Positions 48,626 to 59,690 of a DNA stretch of 64,000 nucleotides are shown here, piece by piece (the stretch's first letter is position 1; each line of letters starts with the position of its first letter). Where the stretch lies: positions 876,956 through 940,955 of the forward strand of contig NW_024003855.1 in assembly GCF_014805625.2 (NCBI RefSeq), written 5' to 3'. The notes under the pieces are model-generated. The model worked only from the letters and a program-made list of their open reading frames with translations. It ran no database searches and was not told the origin of the DNA. The position numbers and the translations under genes were made by a program. Origin of the DNA: Glossina fuscipes (taxonomy: Eukaryota > Arthropoda > Insecta > Diptera > Glossinidae).

Positions 48626-51245
48626 CTAAAACATATACACAATCATTATTGAAAAGTATGTTTCTTGAACGAAAAATAAATATTTCGGACAAGATATGTC
48701 TTCTCGTTTAAGAATTTGCTAAAAAAAAATTTTTTCGACATCTTTCGTATTTAGTATCATGAACATAATACATCATTTAATAAATCCGTGGAATGACCCA
48801 TTTTAAATTTTTTCATTATTTTACAAGAACAAGAGAAACGGCACCAATGCAACTGTAACTTGTAAACTAATGGTCGGATGTCACCAAGCTTTGACGCATT
48901 TTGCTTGAAGCTTAGTGCTATTTAAAAATCATGTACATGCGTCAATAGTTGCGACATCTATGCGTAATCCAACGAGCTTATTGAGCGATGTGTTGGGTAA
49001 ACCAATTAAATTACGAATATACCAACTATGTTGTTCGGCATATATCGAACACTCGATTACACTTAAACTAAAATTTATAGAGTGTTAACAGGTGGCAAAT
49101 TTGAAAAATTTTTGTATCTGTACTACACATTAGTTTTGGGTGCTGCCTTCTTATTGAATGCGCTCAAACAATTTCTAAAAAGAAGAAGTAACTTTAAACT
49201 GCGTAGATTCACGTCGGAAAAATTCTTATTATACTCTCCTCTTATTTCGCAGTACTATTTATATGCATAGAAGAAAACAAAACGAAAATTGTGGGTCATA
49301 TATTAAACAAGTTTAGAACCAAAGGTAATTCTCCGAGGCATGACACTCATTGTTTTTATTTTGAACGTCCAAAAATGAACAAATGAGTTCCAAAGCGGAG
49401 TTTAACAAACTATATACTCGGCTAATTTAAAGATGTACTTACATCCCATATACAAATAATATTCTTTCTCTAGAATTAGCATTTGTTGCACAATCTTTCA
49501 ATTACATAGACAAAACGCTAGTAGGTCTCGCGCCAGGAATTTTCTCATTCTTTACTTCTATTTCATTTCGTATAAAAATTTGTAATATGTATTTGACCCT
49601 AACCGCACCGAGTGTGTTTGCAACAAATAATACTCTATAAGAATTAGAGGAATAATAACATGTTGTTATCTGTGCTTTTATTTTAATGTCATTTATTTAT
49701 CTAAAGATGCTACATGTATAAAAAGGAATTCTGTACCTTGAATTGAAAGTTGTTTATAATTTAAATGTATTTATTTATCCAAACAAGCTGCATGTAAACA
49801 TAAAACATTACGCACAGGCCACATATCTCTTGATTTCGAATTACGTAATGATAAAAGTGTCTTTAAAAATAAAACCAGTAAGAAAATTATGTTTGATTGT
49901 GAGGGAATTTTTTGCATTCACAACCTTTATTTGAAAGAAGACTAAGAAGACAAAAGAATTAAAGCCTCATATTTTGCAGGTATTAGATCGATTATTATTA
50001 TTTCCTTTTTTGTAGAATACATGTAGAAACTTCTGTAGCGCCTTTATTGCAGTTTTTGAGAAACGGCCATAACATCCAGAAAGCAGGATGTTCTCAAGCT
50101 GTATTGCGCTGTAAGCGTGTCATTAATTTCTAACGTACAAGAGCTCCTAATGTTTTTGTTGAATTTAAATTCGATAGCTTACTTCTTGCGGTCAGAAAAA
50201 TGTTTAGAACAGCCATAAGAGTTCTGCATAAATTTTACTTCAGTTCATGGCTCGTAAAGAAATTATTAAATGTGATACTATAGCTGATTCTAAAATGGCA
50301 TACACTGTTCGCCAACATATTGAGTGCTTTCTGTCCTACATACAGTATTCTTTTTTGATTGTGAACCTATGAGACCCATTGTAATGAAATCGGCTGCAAA
50401 AGCGAAAATGTTTAATTTGGGGTCAGGACTGGCTTTAAATTTACAAAAATTTGTCGTTAACTGTTGATTTAAAGTAAAATAAAAAAAAATTTGGAAATTC
50501 AATATGAAATTCTCAAAGTACATACGTTCAAAGTCCAAATGAGCCCCAAACGCTTACTCTGGTTCGATTCGGGTTAACTATTTTTTGCATTTAGTACCTA
50601 ATAAGCCCCCAATTTTTTGACGGTGGATGTAAAAATCTAAACTTATTTTCCAAGTTTTTTAACAACTTATAATTTAAATATTTTATGTAATGAGATGGTC
50701 TTAGCAAAATTTATTATTTGAAATAACTTGAGTGAGTGATGCATTCCCACTTGCTTCTGCAATAATTGCTGCTTTAAAAATAGCAGTGGTAATTCCCATT
50801 GGATATCTGTTTTTAGTTATTTTCTTTATTTACGAAGAGTAATTAGAAGTCCTTAATTTGCTAAGAAAAAACCCATATCCACTCCAGTCGTTGGTAATAG
50901 TATCGTACGCAGACATGGTTAATTCGCGCCCTGCTGTATTTAAACCTAAAATACATATATAGAATGTCATAATTTATGCTTACATATGTACAGTGTTGCA
51001 TCGAAAACTCATTCGCGTTTTATCGAAACGTTGTTATAAGATATCCTGTAATAATGTAAATCAGTACAATCTGATGGCTGTTGTGTTGCAACCAAGTTTT
51101 AAGGTGTAAAATTTTATGAATAAAAGTTTATTATCAAATTTCGTTCCAACTGTAGATATGAATGAAAAACTAAGTTAATTTCAGGTTTTTATAAAAAAAA
51201 AAAAAAAACGTGAAGTTCAATAGTATAATAAGGTCCAATAAGTAA
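48626..51245. other. Intron sequence, no gene recognised
   Basis: It belongs to the 7.7 kb intron of the dpr gene. AT-rich with short frames, and an A run at about 51190-51208. Nothing could be assigned. Confidence 0.4.
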
Positions 51246-51301
51246 ATATTAGCTTGGGGAAAAAGAAATCCATTATTTTTATATGAACTTCAGGACTTTA
51301 T
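51246..51301 (+). repeat. Solo mariner end (56 bp)
   Basis: It is identical at 55 of 56 positions to the left end of the intact mariner at 53557-53612 (TTAGYTTGGGGAAAAAGAAA, ATTATTTTTATATGAAC and so on), same orientation. Identity starts at the TA target dinucleotide and stops where family A sequence begins (51302). Confidence 0.85.
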
Positions 51302-52320
51302 CTGCATAATAGATTATTCAGAATTTTGTTAAACTTCATTACCTCGGATGAATTCCCCGTGACATCTGGCGTACCTCAAGGCAGCCACTTAGACCCATCT
51401 TATTTAATTTATACTTTATTGACTTGCCCTCGGTGGTTAAATCGAGCTAGATCTTAATGTACGCTGATAACGTGAAACTGTTTCCTTCCTTCTCTGTAGA
51501 ATCGCAATCACATCAGCTTCAAAGTGACTTGAATAATGGTTGCATGGTGCTCTTTGAATCTTCTGAAACTAAATCTAAATTAATGTAAGAAGCTTTCTTT
51601 CTCAAGAAGAAAGTCAGTCATTACTCAGTATTTCATAGATTCGCATAAGTTGGAGTACGTCGATTCGATCACAGATTTAGACGTTCTATTTGACCATAGG
51701 CTAAGTTTTAACTTGCATTTCGAGCTCTCGTTAAGCAGAGCTAGGTTCGCGCTTGGTTTTATAAAAAGGTGGTCCAAAGACTTGATCATCCTTACATTAC
51801 GAAAAGTCTGTACATGTGTTTGGTTAGTCCCATACTCGAGTATGCTTCCGTTGTGTAGTTTCCTTCATATAGGTGCTACGTAGATTTAATTGAATCTGTT
51901 CAAAGGCAATTCTTGCTGTTTGCCCTTAGGATTTTGGGTTGGGACCCGATTGCCTCTCTTCCCCCCTAAGAAAATAGGCTGCTTCTATTATCCTTACCTT
52001 CACTTGAGAAACGTAGATTTGTTCTTGGGGTTTCCTTCTTAATTAAAGTAATAAATAATACAATTGACTCGCCCGCATTACTCTAGGCACTTTATCTTGA
52101 TTAAGCTTAGTCAATGTAAACACAATTATGGGGGGTTTAACCCGTTCAGAGTTGCTTGTAGAAATCTAAATGATGTCTATCACATATTCTCATTATCAGA
52201 TGCTTTAAAGTCTATTAAAGCAGCTTTGCTTAATATGCGCGATTTAGCTATGTCGTACTTAAACTATTATTTCATTCTTAATATCTCATTTTTTATTTAA
52301 AATAATATTGTTGTTATCGT
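51302..52320 (+). mobile_element. Non-LTR family A, copy 4, 5'-truncated
   Basis: It starts in the RT at the block CTGCATAATAGATTATTCAG (compare CTGCACAATAGATCCTTCAG at 14098) and reads FITSDEFPVTSGVPQGS, KLSFSRRKSVITQYFIDSHK, FDHRLSFNLHFELSLSRARF, SRHFILIKLSQCKHNY, then a C-terminus absent from copy 1 (FNPFRVACRNLNDVYHIFSL to the stop at 52300). It shows what the true ORF2 end of the family looks like. Several stops. The 3' UTR extends an unknown distance toward 52650. Confidence 0.85.
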
Positions 52321-52656
52321 GTTGGTTGCCAACCTTACGCATGTTTGCAATGGTTTAGGTGTTCACTAGCAACCAGGATCTATTCTTGTTGCGGGTGTGC
52401 TTCTGTGCCAGCTGTGTACATGCTTTTGTTTTCTTTTTTTTTCTCTCTCTTTTTGTTTATATATACATGAATTATTGTTTTTAACTTTATAATTTATATT
52501 TAAACTTTGCTATTATTATTCTTCTTTTTTTCTCCCTTTTTGTAGCATACTAGTTTTAAAACAATTAGCATAAGATTTTCTATTAAGATGCACTGAATTC
52601 GACTGTAATTTTTTTTAGTTGAATTTCATGTTTAAACGGGTAAAGAAATATATATA

Positions 52657-53490
52657 CAGTGAAAGCTCCTTATTCGCGTTTCCTTTATTCGCGGTTTCAC
52701 TATTCGTGGATTAAAAAAATGCGACCCAATTCCCATATTCGCGGCTGTAAACTTGAAACTATGCGTCCAAACGTAAAAGTGACATTTTTACTTCCCAACA
52801 CGACGGCTTTGCTTCAACCTATGGACCAAGGAATAATCCAGGCCTTTAAACTCTATTACATTAGACGAATCTTCAAAATCATAAAGGATAATATGGAATG
52901 TAATTATGATATGAATGTTATGGAATGCTGGAAGAAATTTGACGTAGCAAAATGCATCGTAAACATAAGAGAATCATTGGAAGAACTGAAACCATACACA
53001 TTGAAGTCATGCTAGAAAAAACTGTGGCCTGCCCTGACTGGGGAAAATGACGAAGAATCTGTGAAAGTTCAAACTTTGACTGCAAACATAGTCGAAATCG
53101 CGAATGGAATACGATTCATAACTTGGCTTCAGGGAGGAACCTAATAGGACGTCAACATTATACTAAGCAAGAAAATAAGGCTAGTTGGCAGTCAAATCTT
53201 GAGCTTTGTAACCGGACAATGACTGTTATGCGTTCTAAAAAGAAAAATTCTATTCTAAAATTGTCTCTAATACGAACTCAGAAAATACGTGAATCATTTA
53301 GTACCCAAAATGCTGCCAATGATGCATATTTGCTATTGAGCCTTGATGTCAATGCGCTCAATAACTGCTTTGTGCAAAACCAACTTCAGAATCCACATAT
53401 CGATCGTGGAATTTCTCGATCATTCAGCGGGCCAAGTTCTTACTCTTTTTCTAATATTAATAAAATGGATCTGTCAAGAACAGTTTAAGT
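52657..53490 (+). mobile_element. Tigger/pogo DNA transposon, internally deleted
   Basis: It starts at a TA with CAGTGAAAGCTCCTTATTCG, a pogo/Tigger-type terminus. Three TATTCGCG-type motifs are spaced exactly 15 bp apart (52671, 52686, 52701), with a fourth at 52736. Directly after comes the last third of a DDE_1 transposase: FLLPNTTALLQPMDQGIIQ (the third catalytic Asp), AFKLYYIRR, VMECWKKFDVAKCI, KLWPALTGENDEE, so the N-terminal DNA-binding part and first two Asp are deleted. Frames break after 53015. The right terminus was not found; the mariner lies just downstream. Confidence 0.85.
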
Positions 53491-53556
53491 TAGTTAAATC
53501 GATTGATATAGCGGTCGACGGAGTTTGTGTTAAGTTATTTAAGCTAATATTTTCAT

Positions 53557-54840
53557 ATATTAGTTTGGGGAAAAAGAAATCCATTATTTTTATATGAACT
53601 TCAGGACTTTATTTAACATGCTTCGGATTGTCCGATTTGGGTCAAATATGCACCGTTTTGTTGTATGATTTGTTGCCATTTTAAAGGTAACTTCAAAATG
53701 CCTCTCTCATAGAAGTCCTGGTCTCTATTTGCAAAAAACTCTAGTAGTCGATTTTCACAATTCTCCGTAGATTCCAATTTTTTATCATTAAAGAAATTTT
53801 GCAATGCAAGAAAAAGATGATAATCGCTTGGTGCCAAATCCGGACTGTATGGCGGATGCATTAAAACTTCCCAACCAAGCTCCCGAAGTTTCTGGCGAGT
53901 CACTGTAGATGTGTGTGGCCTAGCGTTGTCCTGGTGGAACACGACACCTCTCCTGTTGGCCAATTCTGGCCGTTTCTGGTCAATCGCTATCTTCAAACGG
54001 TCCAGTTGTTGACAGTAGAGAGCAGAATTTAGCGTTTGGCCATATGGAAGCAACTCATAATAAATAATCCCCTTCCAGTCCCACCAAATGCATAGCAAAA
54101 CCTTCCTGGCCGTTTGAGGTGCTTCACCGCTCTTTGACCACGATCGTTTTCGCACAGGGTTATCGTATGTGATCCATTTCTCATCTCCAGTCACCATCCG
54201 TTTAAGAAATGGGTCTATCTCATTTCGTTTGGCCAAAGCTTCGCAGATGGAAATTCGATCCATCATGTTTTTTTCTGTTAATTGGTGTGGCACCCAAACA
54301 TCGAGCTTCTTTTTGAAACCAGCTTTATGTAAATGGTGTAAAACTGTTTTATGGTCGATTTTTAGCTCCTGGGCGATGTTACGACTGCTAACATGCCGGT
54401 CAACTTCGATCATTTCTCCGACTTGATCGACATTTTCGACGACCGGCCTACCTGTGCGAGGTGCATCTTTAACATCAAAAATTCCTGAACGGAATCTACG
54501 AAAACAAAATCGCACATAATTGGCTGTTACAGTATCGGAACCATAAACACCATTCACAATTTTAGCCGCCTGGCTTGCATTTTCGCCTTTGTCAAAGAAA
54601 AACTGTAAAATGTACCGAATTTTCTCTTTGTTCACTTCCATTTTTAACACGCTGTAACTCACAACTGAATGCACCAAACAAAAAACATCAAAAAAATTTT
54701 TTTTACTGCGAAATGTACAGTATGTAAATGTACAGAATCGGAAATTGTTTGATCGATACTTTAAGAGAAATCTATCAGTGCAGCCATCTACCGAAAAAAA
54801 ATTTAAAAAGAACAATCAAAAATTTAATTTTCATCAAAAA
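53557..54840 (-). mobile_element. Mariner element with intact transposase; right end uncertain
   Basis: The left end on the plus strand is TA followed by TTAGTTTGGGGAAAAAGAAA (53560 onward). The transposase runs on the minus strand and stops at 53613, 53 bp from that end, which is a normal spacing. A matching inverted terminus was not clearly found near 54830-54900, so the right TIR is either diverged or lost and the end coordinate is a guess from usual mariner size (about 1.3 kb). Confidence 0.8.
53613..54641 (-). CDS. Mariner transposase, complete DD34D ORF, 342 aa
   Basis: The protein cuts and pastes mariner DNA at TA sites. It has the N-terminal helix-turn-helix region (about residues 1-110), the WVPHQL linker (116-121), and catalytic Asp 153 (TGDEKW), 238 (HQDNARPH) and 273 (APSDYH). 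The last two are separated by 34 residues, the DD34D signature. YSPDLAP is at 265-271. Length is normal (about 340-350). The open frame extends 58 codons further upstream, but those codons look non-coding, and MEVNKEKIRYILQFFF at 54641 is the usual mariner start. No stop or missing key residue is seen, so the protein could be functional. Confidence 0.93.
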   Translation of the reverse strand: MEVNKEKIRYILQFFFDKGENASQAAKIVNGVYGSDTVTANYVRFCFRRFRSGIFDVKDAPRTGRPVVENVDQVGEMIEVDRHVSSRNIAQELKIDHKTVLHHLHKAGFKKKLDVWVPHQLTEKNMMDRISICEALAKRNEIDPFLKRMVTGDEKWITYDNPVRKRSWSKSGEAPQTARKVLLCIWWDWKGIIYYELLPYGQTLNSALYCQQLDRLKIAIDQKRPELANRRGVVFHQDNARPHTSTVTRQKLRELGWEVLMHPPYSPDLAPSDYHLFLALQNFFNDKKLESTENCENRLLEFFANRDQDFYERGILKLPLKWQQIIQQNGAYLTQIGQSEAC

Positions 54841-56359
54841 TTAAAACCAATCTATTTTTCTTTTCTTTTTTTTTTTGCTCCATGTTGATTGAAACTCCCC
54901 TTATTAACGATAAAATAAAAGAAAATATCAATTAAAAAAACAGAAATTCGTTTTGCTGAAATTGTCTTGTATCGCAAGCGTTCTCCCGCTTGTGATATAA
55001 AAAGAAGAGATTTGATTGTATCAATTCCCTTTAATCTACCCTTTAACATAACTTTCAGTTTTATTTTAGCTTAGTGAAGCTTTTTAAAAGTAATCGTTTT
55101 CGTTATTTTTTCTCAAGTGGCTCTTTAATACTCTCTAAGCTCGTTGGCGGCCGGAATGGCGACTTGCCTTGATTCTTCACTGTTTTAATGAAATTTGTCG
55201 ATCTAACTGGCGTTATAAATAACATGCTTTCTTGAGAATAACTTACTCATGCCGTAAGCCTTGCGATCGCCTGTAAAAGCAATGCAATTCCGCCAGCTAA
55301 TATAACGTACTTCTGGACGTAATAGCATATTCCTTCTTTTCTGTATTTTAAATGTCTGACAAAGTTTATTCTAACATTGCTTTTGCATTTATACTAACAT
55401 TTTACTTGCGTTATATCCCAATGATCTAACAAAGCTTTCACTAATACTACTTAGCTTATCTTCAGCTTTTCTTAACAGTAGGTTTTGCCCAGCATTATAT
55501 TACAATCATGTGAAAAATTTTTGACTAATTAACGCATTTGATAACTCCTGTATCAATAGCAGTTCTGGTGAATAACTTTTTTTACATAAGCTGGTGATGT
55601 GTTTATAATCATTAGGTTTATTATGGTAAGGGTTATGTTCGTTCGTCATCCAATCGGGATTCACGAGGGCTTTCCGATATAATTTCATGAAATTGTTCAT
55701 GATATTCAAGATATATAGCGTGCGAAACGTTACTATCAATTTTTCAGGGCATTTTGTTGTTGGCTTCTTTTTTGCTAAATTATTCTATTTTATTCGATAT
55801 ACTGGCGTTTTCACAGTGCATAATTATCAAGGCTTGTTACAAAATGCTAAACATAAAAATGACAATAACTTTTTAATTTGAATCCATGTCTTTCCGTCAG
55901 TATTCTGCTTCAGTTTTTGTGAGCATAAAACCTGGAAAAAAATGCATATCTCTCAAGCACGGATCATACAAATCTAAAGCCTCTTACACATTTGTAGCAT
56001 GGAATATTTTAATCTACACATGCGACGTCTCCGCTTATATACGTTTTATATTAAAAGCAGCGAGTACAGATATAGGAGTACAAATTAGGACGTAACTTAA
56101 ATTTTAAAAGTATTTGTATTTTAGAAAATATTAATTAATTTCATTGAACACAATTATCACCACCGAAATCGTAAGTCGTAGCACTTACTCCTCTTATATA
56201 TTTAAAGTTCTTGTCAAAGTAGCTTTCTCGCAGGATAAATTCAAACCTTTTATACAAATGGAATATAAAAAGCGTGAAAGGGTCGGGGTCTTTATATATA
56301 AACGTAATGTGGCATTCTCTAAGAATTCTAAATTTCTTAATACAAAGTGGGCTCCTTAC
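54841..56359. other. Intron sequence, no gene recognised
   Basis: It lies between the mariner and the dpr exon at 56360. Only short frames. At 54886 the sequence GATTGAAACTCCCCTTATTA weakly resembles the Tigger terminus at 52657 in the same orientation. Confidence 0.4.
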
Positions 56360-56487
56360 AGTTCTATTGCCTTTATTTTTAACTCGGCATTTTAAAACGG
56401 CAGTTTCCTCTTCAACGGCAGTTACATTCGTAGTATTCATTTCATCGAAATATGGATTCTGCTGTTTACTTTGCATACCTACGAAAT
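56360..56487 (-). CDS. dpr7: dpr-family gene, exon for the start of Ig domain 1
   Basis: After the acceptor ACGTTTGCAG the exon (2 bases plus 42 codons) reads FVGMQSKQQNPYFDEMNTTN, then VTAVEEETAVLKC and RVKNKGNRT, ending at a GTAAGG donor. It supplies strands A and B of Ig1 with its first Cys. NTT, NVT and NRT are possible N-glycosylation sites. The Met in the frame is internal; the reading frame is open upstream to the splice site and the exon begins mid-codon, so at least one 5' exon (signal peptide) is missing from what I can see. Confidence 0.88.
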
Positions 56488-58699
56488 CTGCAAACGTATT
56501 GAATATGTATAGAGAGAAGTACGTTATTAAAAAGTCGATGTATATCTATGATCATTTACTTACCATTTACATCTATGTGTGTTGATCCACCAATATGATA
56601 AAAATATATATTTAAATGTAAAATTATATAAACAATTGGTCTTAATTTATAAATAAATAAGCAGCGGCCAGATGTAGTTGAAGTTGGTGATGTTCTCATA
56701 ATTATAGGTTTCGTTCAAGCTAAACTTACAACTAATTTTCCTTCACTTTGAGTGCCTTATATACTATGATTGTAGCTGAAATTAGCGAAAGAAAAGATTA
56801 AGAAAAGTCGTAAATATTAGTTTAGGATAGATGTATGTATATTGTGTCTATGCGTAAGCGAATATCAGGAAATGGAAAAGCATCTGGACCAAGTTTTTAA
56901 ACAATGTTAAGTCAACTAAATCTCATGTACTCATTGAATTTCATAATGATCTGTTATTACCAACGATCTTGGTTTTATAACTCTATTATTAAAATTGCTG
57001 AAAATTTTCTGTACCAAATAATTTTTCCGTTTCCTGAAAAAATTTGTTGTGAAGGGTTTTAGAGATTTGTAAATTTTTTTTGCTTAAATTTTTAATAACT
57101 CCAAGATATTGTTATATTTTCCAGCAACATTTCATCACATTATGATTGTTTGAATTAAGTATTGTTTTCAAATATGATATACGGATAAATTTGGTTCGAT
57201 TCCTTAAATCTCGCTCGTTTTTACAATGAATTTGTATGCTTATTATTTAGGCTTTGTGAAGTCAGAAAGTCTGAAGCTTCTTAAAACACATAAATACTAT
57301 CGTGACCAAAAAATAAGTTGAAACTGTTTATAAAATGACAAATCTTAATTTATTCTTCCAAATTAATTTCACCGACTTTAAAGTACTCCTCGTCACACAC
57401 AATCGATTTATGCTAGCGTTACTAACAATTTTCGAAACAATATAAGAAATCATTTTCTAGGTTCCCCTGAACCTGACCCAAATAGTTTGTTGGACAATGG
57501 TTTTATTTGCTCAATTAAGTCAGAAGGGACCTGTCTCTGAGTTTGTTGAACAAGCAGAAGTTGCGCTGGACTAACTCAGGCGAATGACGTCCCGGTAATG
57601 AATAAAAGCACGTAATCTTTCGAGTTCGCATTTCATTCTCTTTGATTTTTTATAACAAAAATTTTAATGTAAAAACCTTATATTAATCAAAACAACCATC
57701 CAAGGTTGACCTTTTTTGGGACACAAAACGTTTTTTAGAATGAAAATCGCATCAACAGGAACATTAATTGTCAATCAAAGATATTCGCTCTTCAAATCTT
57801 TCATTTATTTTCTTGACGTTAGGTGTTGACGGTAATCGTCTTGAATTCGGTCTCGGCTTTAACAGAAATGAAGTTGTGGAGTCCAAAGGATGGATGAAGT
57901 AATCAATTTTTATTATATTAAGCTAAATCACAACAACCAACTAAGAAAGTTATATCCGGCTTTTGTATATGTACCACCATTTGTTTTATCATACTAATTC
58001 AGACTTTCCCCTTCCACAGCATGATAGGGTAAGTTGCAAGTTATTTTGGGTACATCAATATCTGGAGTTTTAAAAGATTTAGAAGTTTTAGAATTACTAA
58101 CAGCTTTTATTTAGAACAAAGCGAGAAAAATGAAAATCATTTGTAACTTTATGAGAACGCGGCCAGTTTCTTTCGTTTTTAGACTAAGGTATCGTCATGT
58201 GAGGAATATACAGAATAGTTTTGAATAATATGTATGTGTTTACCTTGCATGCAACGAGTAGGAAATGACAAAAAAGTGAAAAAATGAAAGATTGATCACT
58301 TATAACTTTGTGTGGACGTCGCGGATTTGCTCTATTTTTTAAAATTGTAATATGTAAATTGTGTTGCTTTCAATTTTTTTTTAAATGGTTTCATTATTCT
58401 ACTGGGATACCTACAATTGAAGATTCGGTTCTTTAGCCCCTGCCTTAGACGATGTATGTATTAGTAGAATTGCCAAACAAATAGGTCTCAAAAATATTAA
58501 ATTCATTGCAACATGTATATTATGGTCTTAGCAAAAATAAATTAAGGAAATTTCATCCTTACATCCTTTATAATTTACAAGTAATAAACAAACATCCACA
58601 AACTTTTTTTTTAAGAAATAGACTTGCACTAAGATCATGCTTTACTGCTTCCTTTGACCGATTTGGAAAATTTTCAACACCAACCTGCATGCAAGAATT
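56488..58699. other. Presumed upstream intron, no gene recognised
   Basis: No signal-peptide exon was identified on the minus strand. At about 57500-57590 a short plus frame (QKGPVSEFVEQAEVALD) has a gag-like look but stands alone. Confidence 0.4.
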
Positions 58700-59103
58700 A
58701 AGGGTGTGAAGTTATATTTAAATATAACTAGCAAAGACACAAACTAAAATTTTGTACAGAGCTCTGTAAAGCCGTTAACAGAATTCTGTTAAACGAAGTC
58801 TCGGAGGGATTTAGCTCAAAATACAAGTAAAATAGAACTTTTCGCAAATTTTTTTGCAAATTCTTATAAACAAAACATGACTTTATGTAAATTAACTAAT
58901 ATTCGAAACCAAAACTTTTTTACACTATGCCATAAATGAGGTTGATAAAGCGAAAGTTTACGGAGCTACTGTGACCAAACCGTGTCCCTTGAAAAAATGA
59001 AACTAGCACAGAGTGAATCCTCTATTAATAGCCTTTCCAACGGTGTGCGGGTTGTATTAAGTTTTGCCCCAAGAATTTTTTTATGGGACCTAGGCTAACA
59101 TAG
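58700..59103 (+). repeat. Left terminal inverted repeat
   Basis: It runs from AAGGGTGTGAAGTTATATTT to the block TATGGGACCTAGGCTAACAT, each matched in inverse on the right side. Near the tip is a perfect 20 bp palindrome AGTTATATTTAAATATAACT (58710-58729). Confidence 0.9.
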
Positions 59104-59284
59104 GCTAACTTTGAAAATTTCCAAACTTAACATAATGCGGGCTATTATGAAAGTAAAATAATAGTATCATGAGAGTAAAACAAAAATATCATGAAAGTAA
59201 TTTCTGAGCATCTTTTTATGGGACTTTGAAAATTGCTTTTCATAACATAGGCAGCTTGAGAAACAATGTTAATCCACCATGAAA

Positions 59285-59690
59285 GTCGAGAACTTCGAAA
59301 TGGTTCTCTCTCATTGCTCAGTGCATTGTACTTTTGCGTTGATTTGTGCGTAAACGAATGTAAACAGGCATTTATTGCCTTTGCAAATATTAAATCGTTT
59401 TTTTTTCTATGCATGATGATCTATTTTTTTTAAGAAATTGAGTGAGAGAGGTCGAAATAGAAAATGCGTAAATAAAGAAGGTTTTAATGCGTCAGATCAG
59501 ATATGGATTTTTATTTATAATTTTTATCAATTATGAGATACACATGGTTTTGTATATAAATTAGATTTGTTTTCGGATTTGCGTTAAAAATTGAAATTAG
59601 GAAATTACACGGTTTACAGCGTTTTCTACTAATTTATATACAATATTATAAGCACTGTCAATGAAATTTATAAACATAAACAAAACGGGT
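59285..59690 (+). repeat. Internal direct repeat, unit 1
   Basis: It pairs with 60250-60650. Shared blocks in order are TCTCTCTCATTGCTCA, TTTGTGCGTAAACGAATG, TTTATTGC, TGCAAATAT, GAGTGAGAGAG, AATGCGTAAATAA and GCACTGTCAATGAAA. Diverged by indels. Confidence 0.8.

Noticed and set aside
54641..54815. 58-codon N-terminal extension of the mariner ORF
   Set aside because: Phe/Cys/Ser-rich, unlike mariner transposases; the usual start is the Met at 54641.
54886..54910. Sequence similar to the Tigger terminus in direct orientation
   Set aside because: Similarity is short and imperfect and does not continue into the periodic motif.
54841..54915. Candidate right TIR of the mariner (A-rich GGAGCAAAAAAAA on the minus strand, or TTAATAAGGGGAG)
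   Set aside because: Neither matches the left end well enough and neither shows a clear TA boundary.
57490..57590. Short gag-like frame (QKGPVSEFVEQAE)
   Set aside because: Too short and isolated to assign to an element.
59145..59414. 89-codon and similar frames inside the foldback element
   Set aside because: They lie in the internal repeats and show no protein motif; the corresponding frame in the other repeat differs.
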